This document shows positions 51,596 to 60,633 of a stretch of 64,000 bases of DNA, piece by piece. Origin of the DNA: an uncultured Holophaga sp. (GTDB taxonomy: Bacteria; Acidobacteriota; Holophagae; Holophagales; Holophagaceae); the NCBI RefSeq assembly GCF_963677305.1, contig NZ_OY781925.1:1203001-1267000 (forward strand). The letters are read 5' to 3'. Every line of letters starts with the position of its first letter. Positions within the stretch are counted from its first letter, which is position 1. The position numbers and the translations under genes are program-made. The notes beneath the pieces are model-generated. The model was not told the DNA's origin and made no database searches. It saw nothing but the letters and a program-made list of their open reading frames with translations.

Positions 51596-52609
51596 CTTCC
51601 TGTAGATCTCCAGGTAGCGTTCTGCGATCCGGGCCGGGGTGAATCCCGGCAGTCGCTGGGCTGCCGCCTCCACAAGCCTTCCAGCGGTTTCGGGGTGGTC
51701 TGCCAGTTCGCGGATGGCGGCAGCCAGTTCTTCAGCGCTCCCAGGCGTGACCAGAAGACCGTTGACACCCGAATCGATCAGGTCCGGGATTCCGCCTGCA
51801 CGGCTGGCGATCACGGGCACCCGGGCTTCCATGGCTTCCAGGATGCTCGAGCCCAGACCTTCGCTCAGGGAGGGGAACACCAGAAGGCTGAGGGCGCCCA
51901 GGTAGTTCCCGATGCCTGTCTTGTGGCCCATGAAGGTGATGTTGCCAAGGTCCGAGGCCTCTGCTTCCAGTTCCTGGCGCAGGGGGCCATCTCCCAGGAC
52001 GAGGAAATGGAGGTTGGGGTGGGAATCCCTTAGGAGGCGGGCGGCTTGCAGGGTTACCCGGTGCCCTTTGTGGGGAATCAGCTTTGCAATCTGGCCTACG
52101 AGGAGCTTCCCCGGCCAAGTGTTCCGGATGGCAGCCACCTCGCCGGGGTCGATGGGGAAGCCCGAAAAGCTATCGGGCACGACTTCCGTCGGGATGGGGC
52201 CCACGCCATGCTGGACCACCCGCTCGATTGCATGGCTTACGCAAATGATTTTGGCGGCGCTCTGGTAGGCAGCCCTGGTCGCCCTGGACTGGCCCAGTGG
52301 GTTGTCCACCCGGCGGGTGATGATGAAGGGGGTACGGCGGAGGGTATGTTCCAGAGTGGCCCAGTAGACACTCCGGCCGCAGTGCCCGTGCAGCAGGTCC
52401 GCTCCGGTCGCCGTGGCGTGCCCCAGAAGGAAGTGCCCGACCGCTTTGCACAGGACAGGGAGGGGACGCACGCGCGCGTGGAGAAGTCCGCCTTTGCGGC
52501 AGATGAGGGTCTGGGTCACCCCCAGTCGATCCAGCTCCCGGATGAGATTGAGTGTCTGCTGCTCCCCGCCGGAAAAGCCCTTGGCCAAGTTGATGTGGCA
52601 GATATGCAA
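51551..52609 (-). CDS. Glycosyltransferase family 4
   Basis: A 352-aa GT-B retaining transferase. N-terminal HINLAKGFSGGEQQTLNLIREL is the acceptor-side Gly loop. The C-terminal signature is VFPSLSEGLGSSILEAMEARVPVIAS, with the E-x7-E pair and GGIPDLIDSGVNGLLV. The start appears to be TTG 52609, preceded by AGGAAAC; no ATG fits the conserved start better. Likely LPS or capsule assembly. Confidence 0.88.
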   Translation of the reverse strand: MHICHINLAKGFSGGEQQTLNLIRELDRLGVTQTLICRKGGLLHARVRPLPVLCKAVGHFLLGHATATGADLLHGHCGRSVYWATLEHTLRRTPFIITRRVDNPLGQSRATRAAYQSAAKIICVSHAIERVVQHGVGPIPTEVVPDSFSGFPIDPGEVAAIRNTWPGKLLVGQIAKLIPHKGHRVTLQAARLLRDSHPNLHFLVLGDGPLRQELEAEASDLGNITFMGHKTGIGNYLGALSLLVFPSLSEGLGSSILEAMEARVPVIASRAGGIPDLIDSGVNGLLVTPGSAEELAAAIRELADHPETAGRLVEAAAQRLPGFTPARIAERYLEIYRKLMGIPGPAQNLPVA

Positions 52610-52624
52610 GGGTTTCCTCCGGGA

Positions 52625-53392
52625 TCAGGCCGGGCGCCTGGGCGCGGAATGGAGCCAGAGTCCGACGTACTTGGCAAAGGTGTACTCGGCCGAGAGACAG
52701 GACAGAACCCATCCGGCCCGGCCATCCAGGAAGCCTGCCTTGAGGACATACATCCGGAAGAAAGTGAAGGCTGAGCGGAGGGCCGCCTGGAAGAGGCTGC
52801 TCCGCTTCCCGCGCCTGGCACGCTCCTCAGCCCAGGCGGCGGTGTACTTGGCCGACTTCACCAAGTAGTGCTCCAGGGTGTCGTAGGAGTAGTGGAGCAG
52901 GTCCCCCTTGAGCCTCTTCACCGCCGTGCCCGGCTTCAGCTCCACACTCTCGTGGACCAGGGCCTCGTTGAAACGGGTCAGGGCAGTGGGATAGAGGCGG
53001 AGGCAGGGATCCGGGTACCAGCCGCAGTGGCGGATGTAGCGGCCGAAAGCCCATGTGAGGCGGGGGAAGGCGTAGACTGTATCCGCTTGGGGGGAAGCCA
53101 GGGCCGCCTGGATGCTGGCCTTCAGCTTGGGGCTGATGCGTTCGTCTGCATCCAGCCAGAGGCACCAGTCGGTGGTGACCTGTTCCTGGGCCTTCTGTCG
53201 CTGACGGCCAAAGCCCTGCCAGTCAGTGTCCCGGATGAAGCGGGCGCCGAAATCCGCTGCAATGGCTTCGGTGCGGTCGGTGCTGCCGGAGTCATAGACC
53301 AGGATCTCGTCCACCCAGCCCTGCACGGTCTCCAGGCAGGCGGCGAGGTGCTTCTCCTCGTTCTTGACGATCAGGATGGCGGTGACGGTCAT
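52625..53392 (-). CDS. Glycosyltransferase family 2, WaaE/KdtX-like
   Basis: This 255-aa LPS core transferase has TAILIVKNEEKHLAACLETV, VDEILVYDSGSTDRTEAIA, WQGFGRQRQKAQE and WCLWLDADERISPKL (DxD motif). A C-terminal membrane-associated part follows (SLFQAALRSAFTFFRMYVLKAG). This layout matches WaaE beta-1,4-glucosyltransferases. Its ATG overlaps the ALDH7-like stop; the GT4 gene follows at 16 nt. Confidence 0.9.
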   Translation of the reverse strand: MTVTAILIVKNEEKHLAACLETVQGWVDEILVYDSGSTDRTEAIAADFGARFIRDTDWQGFGRQRQKAQEQVTTDWCLWLDADERISPKLKASIQAALASPQADTVYAFPRLTWAFGRYIRHCGWYPDPCLRLYPTALTRFNEALVHESVELKPGTAVKRLKGDLLHYSYDTLEHYLVKSAKYTAAWAEERARRGKRSSLFQAALRSAFTFFRMYVLKAGFLDGRAGWVLSCLSAEYTFAKYVGLWLHSAPRRPA

Positions 53393-54999
53393 CCCAGGGC
53401 GTTCCAGTCGGTGGTCTCGTACTTGGTGCCGCTGCTGTAGTCCGTATCGATTTGCGCGAGCTGGAGCCTGCCGGAGTAGTCTTCGTTGACGCCATGCCAG
53501 CGGGTGTAGTGCTCCAGGACCCAGAGGCCGCCCTCCCGGGTGTTGGTGCCGCTCCAGCCCACGCCCCCGAAGGGCATGTGGGCCTCGGCGCCGATGGTGG
53601 AGTTGTTGATGGAGGACATGCCGGCCTGGATCCCCCGCTTGAAGCGGTCGATGTGCTGGCGGTTCTCGGTGTAAAGGGCGCTGGAGAGGCCGTAGGGCGT
53701 GCCATTGGCCAAGCTCAGGGCGTGGTCGAAATCCTCTGCGATGCAGAGATTGACCGTGGGGCCGAAGACCTCCTGCTGGAAGAGCTGCATCTCGGGAGTG
53801 ACGCCTTCCCAGACGCAGGGTTGCATGTAGGCGCCATGGCCGATTTCGCCCAGCACCCGCTCATCCCGGTTTTCGGCGTTCCAGTGGGCACCGCCCGTCA
53901 ACAGGGTCGCCCCCTCCTTCATACCCATCTCCCAGTGCTCCTCGAAGCGTTTGGCGAAGCGGGCGTTGATCATGGGCCCGTAGAAGACCTCCTGGTCGGT
54001 GGGGTTCCCGATGCTCAGCTTCGAGACCGCTTCCAGAAGCCGGGCCTTGAAGGGCTCGGCGATGTCCTTGTGGAGGATGAGGTTGCCCAGGGAGGTGCAG
54101 CGCTGTCCGGCGGTGGCGAAGGCGCTGGTGAGTGCCCCCTCCAGGGCCAGGTCCAGATCTGCGTCGGGCATGACGATCATGGGGTTCTTGCCGCCGAGCT
54201 CAAGGCTGCAGGAGACCAGATTGCGCCCGCAGGCCTCCGAGATGCTGCGCCCCATGGCGGTGGAACCGGTGAAGCTCACCTTCTGGAAGAAGCCCTTGTC
54301 GATGCCCGCCATGAAGCCCTTGCCGCAGGCCCCGTGACCCCTGCCGTTCACCGTGTTCACGACCCCGGCGGGGAGCCCGGCGTCCATCATGGCCCGGACA
54401 AAGAGGTAGGCGATGGTGGGGGCCTTCTCCGAGGGTTTCCAGACCACGGTGTTGCCGCAGAGGATGGCGGGGATGATCTTCCAGCTGGGCACCGCCAGGG
54501 GGAAGTTGCTGGAGGCCAGCACCCCCACGACGCCCAGGGGACGCCGGTAGGTGGAGAGACTCTTGGAGGGCATTTCGGAGGGGATGGTCTGGCCATGCAG
54601 GCGCCGCCCCTCGCTGTGGAAGTAGTGGCAGGTGTCGATGGCCTCCTGGACCTCGCCCAGGGCCTCCCGCATGGGCTTGCCGATCTCGCGGACGATGATG
54701 CGGGCCAGCTTCTCCTTCTGGGCGCTCAGGACCTCCCCGATCCGCTGGATGTAGGCACCGCGCACCGGGGCGGGGACCTCCTTCCAGGTCTTGAAGGCTT
54801 CGGCGGCGGCCTTGGCTGCCCGGGCCACGTCCCGTTCGCTGCACTCCGGGAAGATGCCGACGATGTCGCGGCGATCGGCGGAGGAGCGGGCGTCGAAGGA
54901 GGGCAGGTCCCCCTCCAGCTCCCGACCACCCACCCAGTTGAAGCCGATCAGGGTCTTCCCCACATGGGCCATCTTGGGAATGTTGGGCTTCACATACAT
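53389..54999 (-). CDS. Aldehyde dehydrogenase, ALDH7-like
   Basis: The 536-aa enzyme has the ALDH elements ASSNFPLAVPSWKIIPAIL, KPSEKAPTIA, FTGSTAMG, the base LELGGKNPMIV and the nucleophile in TAGQRCTSLGNL. The TAGQRCTS loop and overall order are closest to ALDH7 (alpha-aminoadipic semialdehyde dehydrogenase) types. It is divergent from the FAD oxidoreductase; an amine or amino-acid oxidation route is a reasonable inference. ATG 54999 follows GGAG by 5 nt. Its stop overlaps the WaaE-like start. Confidence 0.9.
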   Translation of the reverse strand: MYVKPNIPKMAHVGKTLIGFNWVGGRELEGDLPSFDARSSADRRDIVGIFPECSERDVARAAKAAAEAFKTWKEVPAPVRGAYIQRIGEVLSAQKEKLARIIVREIGKPMREALGEVQEAIDTCHYFHSEGRRLHGQTIPSEMPSKSLSTYRRPLGVVGVLASSNFPLAVPSWKIIPAILCGNTVVWKPSEKAPTIAYLFVRAMMDAGLPAGVVNTVNGRGHGACGKGFMAGIDKGFFQKVSFTGSTAMGRSISEACGRNLVSCSLELGGKNPMIVMPDADLDLALEGALTSAFATAGQRCTSLGNLILHKDIAEPFKARLLEAVSKLSIGNPTDQEVFYGPMINARFAKRFEEHWEMGMKEGATLLTGGAHWNAENRDERVLGEIGHGAYMQPCVWEGVTPEMQLFQQEVFGPTVNLCIAEDFDHALSLANGTPYGLSSALYTENRQHIDRFKRGIQAGMSSINNSTIGAEAHMPFGGVGWSGTNTREGGLWVLEHYTRWHGVNEDYSGRLQLAQIDTDYSSGTKYETTDWNALG

Positions 55000-55149
55000 G
55001 AGGGCTCCGGGGTCAGGACTACTCAGGATATCGGAAGTGCAGGGCTGTGGCGTGTTTTCGGGGCCGTCGGAGCCTCCATGGAGGGCATCGTCCCGATTCG
55101 GCCTCGCTTGAATCCCCGACAGGCCCACCTTTCCCTCAGGGAGGGGCCC

Positions 55150-56370
55150 ATGGAGCGCTTCGATCTGGTGGTGGTGGGGGCGGGCATCGGAGGGGGATCA
55201 CTGGTCTTCAACCTCCTGGATCGGGGTTTCCGCGGCCGGATCCTGGTGGTGGACCGGGAGGATTCCGTGGGTGCCGGATGCACCGGCAGGAGTGCCGGGG
55301 GCTTCCGGAACCTCTGGACCACCCCGGTCAACCAGCGGCTCTGCACCCAAAGTGCGGCCATCCTGAGGGACTTCAAGGAGGCCATGGGCTGCGGCATCGG
55401 CTTCAACCCCAGCGGCTACCTCTTCACCTACGGATCGGAGTCCTGGCAGCGGGTCCCTGAGGCCGCCGCCATCTGGCGGGAGAATGGCGTGCGCTTTGAG
55501 CTCCTGGACCCCCAGGGCATCCAGGAGCGGATCCCCGGCATCCGCTGCGAAGTGGAGGAGGTGGACCCGGAGGTCCGGGAGATCCTGGGCCTCCAGCCCC
55601 TGGTGGGAGGCGTCTTCGGTCCGGACTGTGGAAGCTTCGATCCCTCCCAGGCTGCCCAGGGCTACTTCGACCGTGCCCTGGACCGCTTCTCCCTGAAGCC
55701 TGAGCTGCGCCTCCGGACCGAGGTGGAGAGCCTGGTTTTCGGCTCAGGCGGAAGGATCGAGGGGCTGAGGCTGGGACCCCGGGATGAGTTTGTCGCAGCG
55801 GGGGCCATCGCCCTCTGCACAGGCCCCTGGACCAACGAGCTGCTGAGGCGCTCGGGCTGTCCAGCCGAAGAGTTGCTGCCCCTCATCAGCCAGAAGCGGA
55901 TGCTCTTCGTGACGGCCTTCCCCGATGCTGACCCCCGCTGGCGGACCATCCCCCTGACCATTGTCGACCAGGGCATCTACTTCAAGGCCGAGGGGGAGAA
56001 CCTCCTGCTGGGCAGGGCGGGGAAGGATACCCCGGACAGCCTGGACACCAGCTTCGAGCCTGATTACTACCTCGAGGAGGTCAATCTCCTCCTCCAGGAA
56101 CGCATCCCGGCTGTGGCCAACTGCCGTCTGAAATCCGGGTGGGCGGGGCTCTATGACACCTGCACCGCGGATCACAACGCCATCCTGGGCTGGCACGATC
56201 CCCATCCGGGGCTGTTGCTGCAGGTGGGCTACAGCGGCCACGGGGCCATGGAGTGCCCTGCCGCTGGGATATGTCTGGCGGAGCTTTTCATGGACGGACA
56301 GAGTCGGACCCATGACATCACGCCCCGTTTCCGCGAGGGGGCGCTGGTCCGGGAGAGGATTGTCATCTAG
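55150..56370 (+). CDS. DAO-type FAD-dependent oxidoreductase
   Basis: A 406-aa enzyme of the glycine/sarcosine/D-amino-acid oxidase family. The FAD loop is VVVGAGIGGGSLV, followed by VGAGCTGRSAGGFRNLW and ALCTGPWTNELL. C-terminal substrate-side segments are GLYDTCTADHNAILG and QVGYSGHGAMECPAAG. GGGAGGGG precedes ATG 55150. The nearby divergent ALDH could oxidise the aldehyde formed by amine oxidation. The substrate cannot be told from sequence. Confidence 0.9.
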   Translation: MERFDLVVVGAGIGGGSLVFNLLDRGFRGRILVVDREDSVGAGCTGRSAGGFRNLWTTPVNQRLCTQSAAILRDFKEAMGCGIGFNPSGYLFTYGSESWQRVPEAAAIWRENGVRFELLDPQGIQERIPGIRCEVEEVDPEVREILGLQPLVGGVFGPDCGSFDPSQAAQGYFDRALDRFSLKPELRLRTEVESLVFGSGGRIEGLRLGPRDEFVAAGAIALCTGPWTNELLRRSGCPAEELLPLISQKRMLFVTAFPDADPRWRTIPLTIVDQGIYFKAEGENLLLGRAGKDTPDSLDTSFEPDYYLEEVNLLLQERIPAVANCRLKSGWAGLYDTCTADHNAILGWHDPHPGLLLQVGYSGHGAMECPAAGICLAELFMDGQSRTHDITPRFREGALVRERIVI

Positions 56371-56626
56371 ACGCTCAAGGTTGCGTCCGCTGCGCGGGTA
56401 GAGGTTGGTGAGGCCGTGCTCCTTCTGACACTCGTGGACCAGGGCGATCTTCCCTTGAAGTTCCATGTCTGGCCTCCTGAATCGCCTGAGGGGGCCAGAC
56501 ATCCAATAACAGGACATCGATATCCTCTAATGATGAGGTCCTGCAAGGCGCGGCGACGCCCTCCATCGGGCCCTCCACCTTTGGCCGGGGTTCCCTGCGT
56601 TACCATGGTGCTTCCACGGAGTCGCC

Positions 56627-57376
56627 TTGTCGGAAAGCCTTCCTCTAGCCACCATCATCGTCAGCTACGTCGCGGTGCTCTTCGCCCTGAGCGTCCATGA
56701 GGCGGCCCACGCCTCGGCCTCCTACCTTCTGGGGGATGATACGGCCCGGCGGATGGGCCGGATGACCTTGAGCCCCGTGGCCCATATGGACCTGGTGGGG
56801 ACTGTGATCATGCCCCTGATTGGGGCCTTCACCGGGTTCAACGTCCTGGGTTGGGCCAAGCCGGTGCCGGTGGACCCCTCCCGGCTCACCCGCCGCTTCC
56901 GGGCCCGGGTGGGCTACGCCATGGTGGCCGCCGCCGGACCCGTCTCGAACCTCCTCCAGTCGCTGCTCTTCCTGGTGGTGCTCTGCCTGTCCATCCGTTT
57001 CGCCTTCCCGGACTTCTGGGGGTGGGATCTGCTCCAGGCGGCGATGTTCTCCTCGGTGGAGAGGCTGCTCAGAGTTCCCCAGCTCTCCGTCGGGCAGGTG
57101 CTCCTCATGACGCTCCTGGGGCGTCTGGTGGTCATCAACATCGGACTCGCCATCTTCAACCTGATCCCCTTCGGTCCCCTCGATGGGGCGGGCATTCTCC
57201 GGGGCTTCCTGCCCTTCCGATGGCTCCCCGCCTTTGACCGCTGGCAGCCGAAGATCACCATCATCCTGCTGGTCCTCTTTCTGGTCGGGGCCTTCAACTA
57301 TGTCTTCGGGTTGATCTTCGCCCTGGCCAATCTCTTCTTCATTCACCCCCTCGCCCGTCTCATTCTCGGAGTCTGA
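56627..57376 (+). CDS. Site-2 protease family (M50) membrane metalloprotease
   Basis: The 249-aa polytopic protein has the zinc motif SVHEAAHASA (HExxH) in the first transmembrane segment and NLIPFGPLDGAGIL (NxxPxxxLDG) in a later one. No PDZ or CBS domain is present, so it is of the small Rip-like type. The start is TTG 56627, with GGAG 6 nt upstream. trpS follows after 3 nt; this neighbour pair is common and suggests cotranscription. Confidence 0.93.
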   Translation: MSESLPLATIIVSYVAVLFALSVHEAAHASASYLLGDDTARRMGRMTLSPVAHMDLVGTVIMPLIGAFTGFNVLGWAKPVPVDPSRLTRRFRARVGYAMVAAAGPVSNLLQSLLFLVVLCLSIRFAFPDFWGWDLLQAAMFSSVERLLRVPQLSVGQVLLMTLLGRLVVINIGLAIFNLIPFGPLDGAGILRGFLPFRWLPAFDRWQPKITIILLVLFLVGAFNYVFGLIFALANLFFIHPLARLILGV

Positions 57377-57379
57377 TCC

Positions 57380-58369
57380 ATGCAGCGTGTGCTTTCCGGC
57401 GTCCAGCCCTCCGGTTCCCTCCACCTCGGCAACCTGGTGGGGGCCATCGAGAACTATGTGAAGCTCCAGGAGGACTACCAGACCTTCTACATGATCGCGG
57501 ACTGGCACGCCCTGACCTCCAAGTTCGACCAGTCCGCGGGCATTGTCCCCGCCAGCCTGGAGGTCACCGCCACCTTCCTGGCGGCGGGGCTGGATCCCTC
57601 CCGTGCGGCCATCTTCATGCAGTCCCTGGTCAAGGAGCATGCAGAGCTGCATCTGCTCTTCTCGATGATGACCCCCCTCTCCTGGCTGGAGCGGGTGCCC
57701 ACCTACAAGGAGAAGTTGCAGAACTCCGTGGCGGACCTGGGCAGCTACGGCTTCATGGGCTACCCCCTGCTGCAGGCGGCGGATATCGTCATCTACAAGG
57801 CCCACAAGGTGCCCGTGGGCGAGGATCAGCTCTTCCACCTGGAGCTCTGCCGCGAGGTGGTGCGGCGCTTCCACTTCCTCTATGAGACCGAGGTCTTCCC
57901 CGAACCTCAGGCGGTGCTCACCCAGGCGGCCAAGGTACCTGGCCTGGATGGCCGCAAGATGTCCAAGACATACGAGAACTGCATCTACCTGCGGGATACC
58001 CCTGAGGTCATCCTCCAGAAGTGCACCCGTCAGATGGCCTCGGACACCGCCCGAGTCCGGAAGAGCGATCCCGGCAACCCCGAGGCCTGCAATGTCTTCA
58101 CCTTCCACAAGCTTTTCAGCACCCCGGAGACCTGTGCCGAGATCGATATCGAATGCCGCCGAGCCGGCATCGGGTGCTTCGACTGCAAGAAGCGCCTGGC
58201 CGAGCTTGTCATCGCCCGCGTGGAGCCGGTGCGCCAGAAGATCGAAGCCCACCTCGCCAACCCCGATGGCCTGAAGGACATCCTCCGGGACGGCAGCGCC
58301 CGGGCCCGCAGCGTGGCCCAGGAGACCATGGTCGAGGTGCGCGATGCCATGAAGATGCCCGCCTTCTGA
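57380..58369 (+). CDS. trpS: Tryptophanyl-tRNA synthetase
   Basis: A class I aminoacyl-tRNA synthetase of 329 aa with the HIGH-type motif SGSLHLGNLVGAI, the Trp-pocket region IADWHALTS, VPVGEDQLFHLEL and the KMSKS-type loop GRKMSKTYENCIYL. Length is typical. The tRNA-Lys gene follows 64 nt after the stop under its own promoter-like element. Confidence 0.97.
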   Translation: MQRVLSGVQPSGSLHLGNLVGAIENYVKLQEDYQTFYMIADWHALTSKFDQSAGIVPASLEVTATFLAAGLDPSRAAIFMQSLVKEHAELHLLFSMMTPLSWLERVPTYKEKLQNSVADLGSYGFMGYPLLQAADIVIYKAHKVPVGEDQLFHLELCREVVRRFHFLYETEVFPEPQAVLTQAAKVPGLDGRKMSKTYENCIYLRDTPEVILQKCTRQMASDTARVRKSDPGNPEACNVFTFHKLFSTPETCAEIDIECRRAGIGCFDCKKRLAELVIARVEPVRQKIEAHLANPDGLKDILRDGSARARSVAQETMVEVRDAMKMPAF

Positions 58370-58389
58370 CCCTCTCCGCGTATTTTTGC

Positions 58390-58417
58390 TTGCCTTTCCG
58401 TGACCGTGTGGTAACCT
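58390..58417 (+). promoter_or_regulatory. Candidate promoter of tRNA-Lys
   Basis: TTGCCT (58390-58395) and TAACCT (58412-58417) are 16 nt apart and 17 nt before the tRNA, a reasonable sigma-70-like pair for a stable RNA gene. Identified by eye only. Confidence 0.4.
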
Positions 58418-58433
58418 GGATTCTGCTCTGATT

Positions 58434-58510
58434 GGTTCCTTAGCTCAGTTGGTTAGAGCATCTGACTCTTAATCAGAGGGTCCCCGGTTCGAGCCCGGGA
58501 GGAACCACCA
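58434..58510 (+). tRNA. tRNA-Lys (CTT)
   Basis: A 77-nt cloverleaf with encoded CCA. The acceptor GGTTCCT pairs with AGGAACC. The D-arm is in TAGCTCAGTTGGTTAGAGC. The anticodon arm is TCTGA-CTCTTAA-TCAGA, giving anticodon CTT. The T-arm is CCCGGTTCGAGCCCGGG. Confidence 0.97.
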
Positions 58511-58515
58511 GCACT

Positions 58516-58551
58516 AAGCCCCGCAACCGCAAGGTTTCGGGGCTTTCTTCT
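58516..58551 (+). terminator. Intrinsic terminator after tRNA-Lys
   Basis: 13-nt arms AAGCCCCGCAACC and GGTTTCGGGGCTT with one mismatch and loop GCAA, followed by the T-rich TCTTCTT. It begins 6 nt after the tRNA. Confidence 0.85.
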
Positions 58552-58800
58552 TGTGGGTTGGTGAGGCTTGCCCCTGGGGCTTGGGTACGCCGTCAGGGAA
58601 AGCCACAAGGCGATAGCAACCCCCAGTGCCGACCTCTTCGACATCGTGTCGAGGTTTTTGCGCTCACCCTCCTGGTGGCGGAACTGGTACCAGTGCTCCA
58701 GGAAGGCTGCCCGGGTCGGATGACTCGGCGGGTCTGCGATCTCTTGCATTGAGGCTTGATGAACCATTCTGTACGATGGATGCACTCCCCGAGGTCACCC

Positions 58801-60120
58801 ATGCGTATTCTCTCCGTTGCCCTCCTTCCGCTGCTGCTCGTCTGCCCCTTCCTCTCTGCCGCATCGGAGGCGGCGGCTCCAGCGGTGGCGGAGCAGCCGA
58901 CGGAGCTCCTGGCCCAGCCCGCGGTGATCGGTGCCGAGACCGCTCTTCGCTGGAAGGGCCTGCTCCCCCTGGTCAGTCTCCCTGAGGCCCGGCGGCGGCT
59001 CTTCCCAGGCCAGCACATCACCATCGCCCTGCTTGCCCAGGGCAGAGACCGGGACCAGCTGCTCGCCGGGCTCAGCTGCGACCTTCTGCTGGACTATGAC
59101 GGGGCAGTGCAGGCCTTCCAGGGGCTCAAGCCAGCCCAGGTCCGCCGCCTGAAGGCCGATGGGGCTGACTACACCCGCTTTGTCATGAAGGAGGTGAAGG
59201 CAGATGCGAAGCTGATGGACTTGGCCATCTCTGAGCAGAGCATCGCCCTCTTCGAGCTCGACTGGGCGGTGCCGCCCCAGGCCCAGGACGGAGTGCTGCG
59301 GGTGGCAGGGACCGCCAGATTTGCCAGTGGTCAGACGGTGGCTCTGAGGGGGGGCTCAGTGGAGGTGTGGTCTGCGGCCAAGGTGGCGAGTCTGGGGCGC
59401 TTCCCCGACGCCAAAGCCGCCGGGGCCTGGATGATGGGCTACTATCGTCACCCTGAACCCGGGCGCACCCTTCACGCCATCCGGGCCTTCAGTGAGACAC
59501 CGGACCAGGACCGGGTCAACGTGGTGGCCTTTCTGGTGACCCTGCTGCAAACGGACCCCGAGGCGATCCGGAGTGTGCTGGAGGGGCTTGACCGGGAAGC
59601 CCCCCAGGTCCGCCAGAGGGCTCTCCTCCTCCTCTCCGAGGCGGGGGTGGATGTGGCACCCCGTCTGGCCAGCCTCCCAGCGGAGGAGCAGCTGCGCTTC
59701 CGTCAGGTGCGTGGGGCGGTGCCGCATCTCTCCGACCCCTTCGACCTGAACCCGGATCCCGCCTTCCCCCGCAGGATCCCCGAGCACCTGGACATGCTCT
59801 GGAGTCGTTTCCTGGCCACGGGCGATCCGGCGCCGGTGCAGGCCATTGTGCGCCTCCTGGCCTGGAGGGACGACTGGAAGACCTATGAGAAGCGCCGGGA
59901 TGAGTTCCAGAAGACCGGGCGCCAAGTCGGCTCCCCGGATGCCGCCATGCTCCGGGCGATGGCTTACAGCAGTGCCGGATGGTCCCTGGGCTCCTTCTAC
60001 CGCAGCCACCCCCTGGTGGCGGACTACGTGGATGCCTGGGAGCAGGATCCAGGAGTGCCTGCGGTCATCCGGGAGGAGTTGGCCGGACTGATCACCAACC
60101 CCGCTTTTGAGCACCCCTGA
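58801..60120 (+). CDS. Hypothetical secreted protein
   Basis: The 439-aa product has signal peptide MRILSVALLPLLLVCPFLSAASEAAA. The mature part begins with a beta-rich region (ALLAQGRDRDQLLAGLSCDL, ARFASGQTVALRGGSVEVW). A helical region follows (PDQDRVNVVAFLVTLLQTDP, EAPQVRQRALLLLSEAGVD) that looks like two short HEAT-type helix pairs. No catalytic motif is recognised. GAGGTC precedes ATG 58801. Periplasmic location is inferred. Confidence 0.75.
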   Translation: MRILSVALLPLLLVCPFLSAASEAAAPAVAEQPTELLAQPAVIGAETALRWKGLLPLVSLPEARRRLFPGQHITIALLAQGRDRDQLLAGLSCDLLLDYDGAVQAFQGLKPAQVRRLKADGADYTRFVMKEVKADAKLMDLAISEQSIALFELDWAVPPQAQDGVLRVAGTARFASGQTVALRGGSVEVWSAAKVASLGRFPDAKAAGAWMMGYYRHPEPGRTLHAIRAFSETPDQDRVNVVAFLVTLLQTDPEAIRSVLEGLDREAPQVRQRALLLLSEAGVDVAPRLASLPAEEQLRFRQVRGAVPHLSDPFDLNPDPAFPRRIPEHLDMLWSRFLATGDPAPVQAIVRLLAWRDDWKTYEKRRDEFQKTGRQVGSPDAAMLRAMAYSSAGWSLGSFYRSHPLVADYVDAWEQDPGVPAVIREELAGLITNPAFEHP

Positions 60121-60154
60121 CCCGCCCCCTGCCATGCTCTGGGGGGGGGATGTC

Positions 60155-60322
60155 ATGAGCTGGGAGTGCCCCAACGAACATCAGGGACGCTGTGCGCGGG
60201 TCGGGGGTGCCTACTGCAGGCCCGGCATGAAGGGCTGTGTCCTGGCCGGAAGGATCGGATTCCCGGAGGGCGAGCCGCCTGAGCCGGTCTGGCCCTCCGA
60301 TGTCCCTCCGCCGGAGACCTAA
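60155..60322 (+). CDS. Small four-cysteine protein
   Basis: A 55-aa protein: the first half has four cysteines spaced C-x7-C-x7-C-x6-C (CPNEHQGRC, YCRPGMKGC), a possible zinc or iron-sulfur knuckle. The second half is Pro-rich. A run of nine G residues 5-13 nt upstream serves as ribosome site for ATG 60155; in-frame codons at 60107 and 60134 are less likely. Short Cys proteins with PGxKGCVL are familiar as conserved hypotheticals, function unknown. Confidence 0.65.
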   Translation: MSWECPNEHQGRCARVGGAYCRPGMKGCVLAGRIGFPEGEPPEPVWPSDVPPPET

Positions 60323-60633
60323 GGGTTTCCGAGGAACTTCACCGTCAGGGTGCCCGCCAGGATCTGTTCCGGGTGATTGAGGATCTGATGGCGGAAGTAC
60401 TCTCCCAGGGTCGCCAGGTCCGGTTCAAGCTGGAGCTGGAGGCTCCCGAGGGTCTCGTGCAGGGCAGGGATGTCCCCCGCAGCGGCCTCGATTCCGAAGA
60501 CGGCGGTGCCCTCTGGGCGGGTGCGGAAGTCGGTCACCCAGGCTCCGGCCCTGTCGATGGCCTCCCGGATCCCCGGCAGGACCGCGAAGCGGTCCGCGGT
60601 GGTGGTGGCCTGGCAGTGAAACTGGTGGAGCAT
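60319..60633 (-). CDS. Small hypothetical protein
   Basis: A 104-aa product (MLHQFHCQATTTADRFAVLP, VTDFRTRPEGTAVFGIEA, LQLQLEPDLATLGEYFRHQI) with a beta-alpha-beta pattern suggesting an ACT- or ferredoxin-like fold. Convergent with and touching the four-cysteine gene. No function can be assigned. Confidence 0.6.
   Translation of the reverse strand: MLHQFHCQATTTADRFAVLPGIREAIDRAGAWVTDFRTRPEGTAVFGIEAAAGDIPALHETLGSLQLQLEPDLATLGEYFRHQILNHPEQILAGTLTVKFLGNP

Noticed and set aside
53452..56370. A 972-codon open frame on the plus strand
   Set aside because: It is the real FAD oxidoreductase frame extended backwards through the antisense of the ALDH gene. The extension has no family similarity and the oxidoreductase has its own ribosome site at 55150.
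55744..56517. Minus-strand ORF starting in the gap after the FAD oxidoreductase with a good GGAGG
   Set aside because: Beyond the first 30 codons it is antisense to the oxidoreductase. The short unique part matches nothing I recognise.
58453..58785. Minus-strand ORF of 110 codons across tRNA-Lys
   Set aside because: Its C-terminal RARTGDPLIKSQML is the antisense of a tRNA, a common false protein. The middle has a hydrophobic run but no supporting context.
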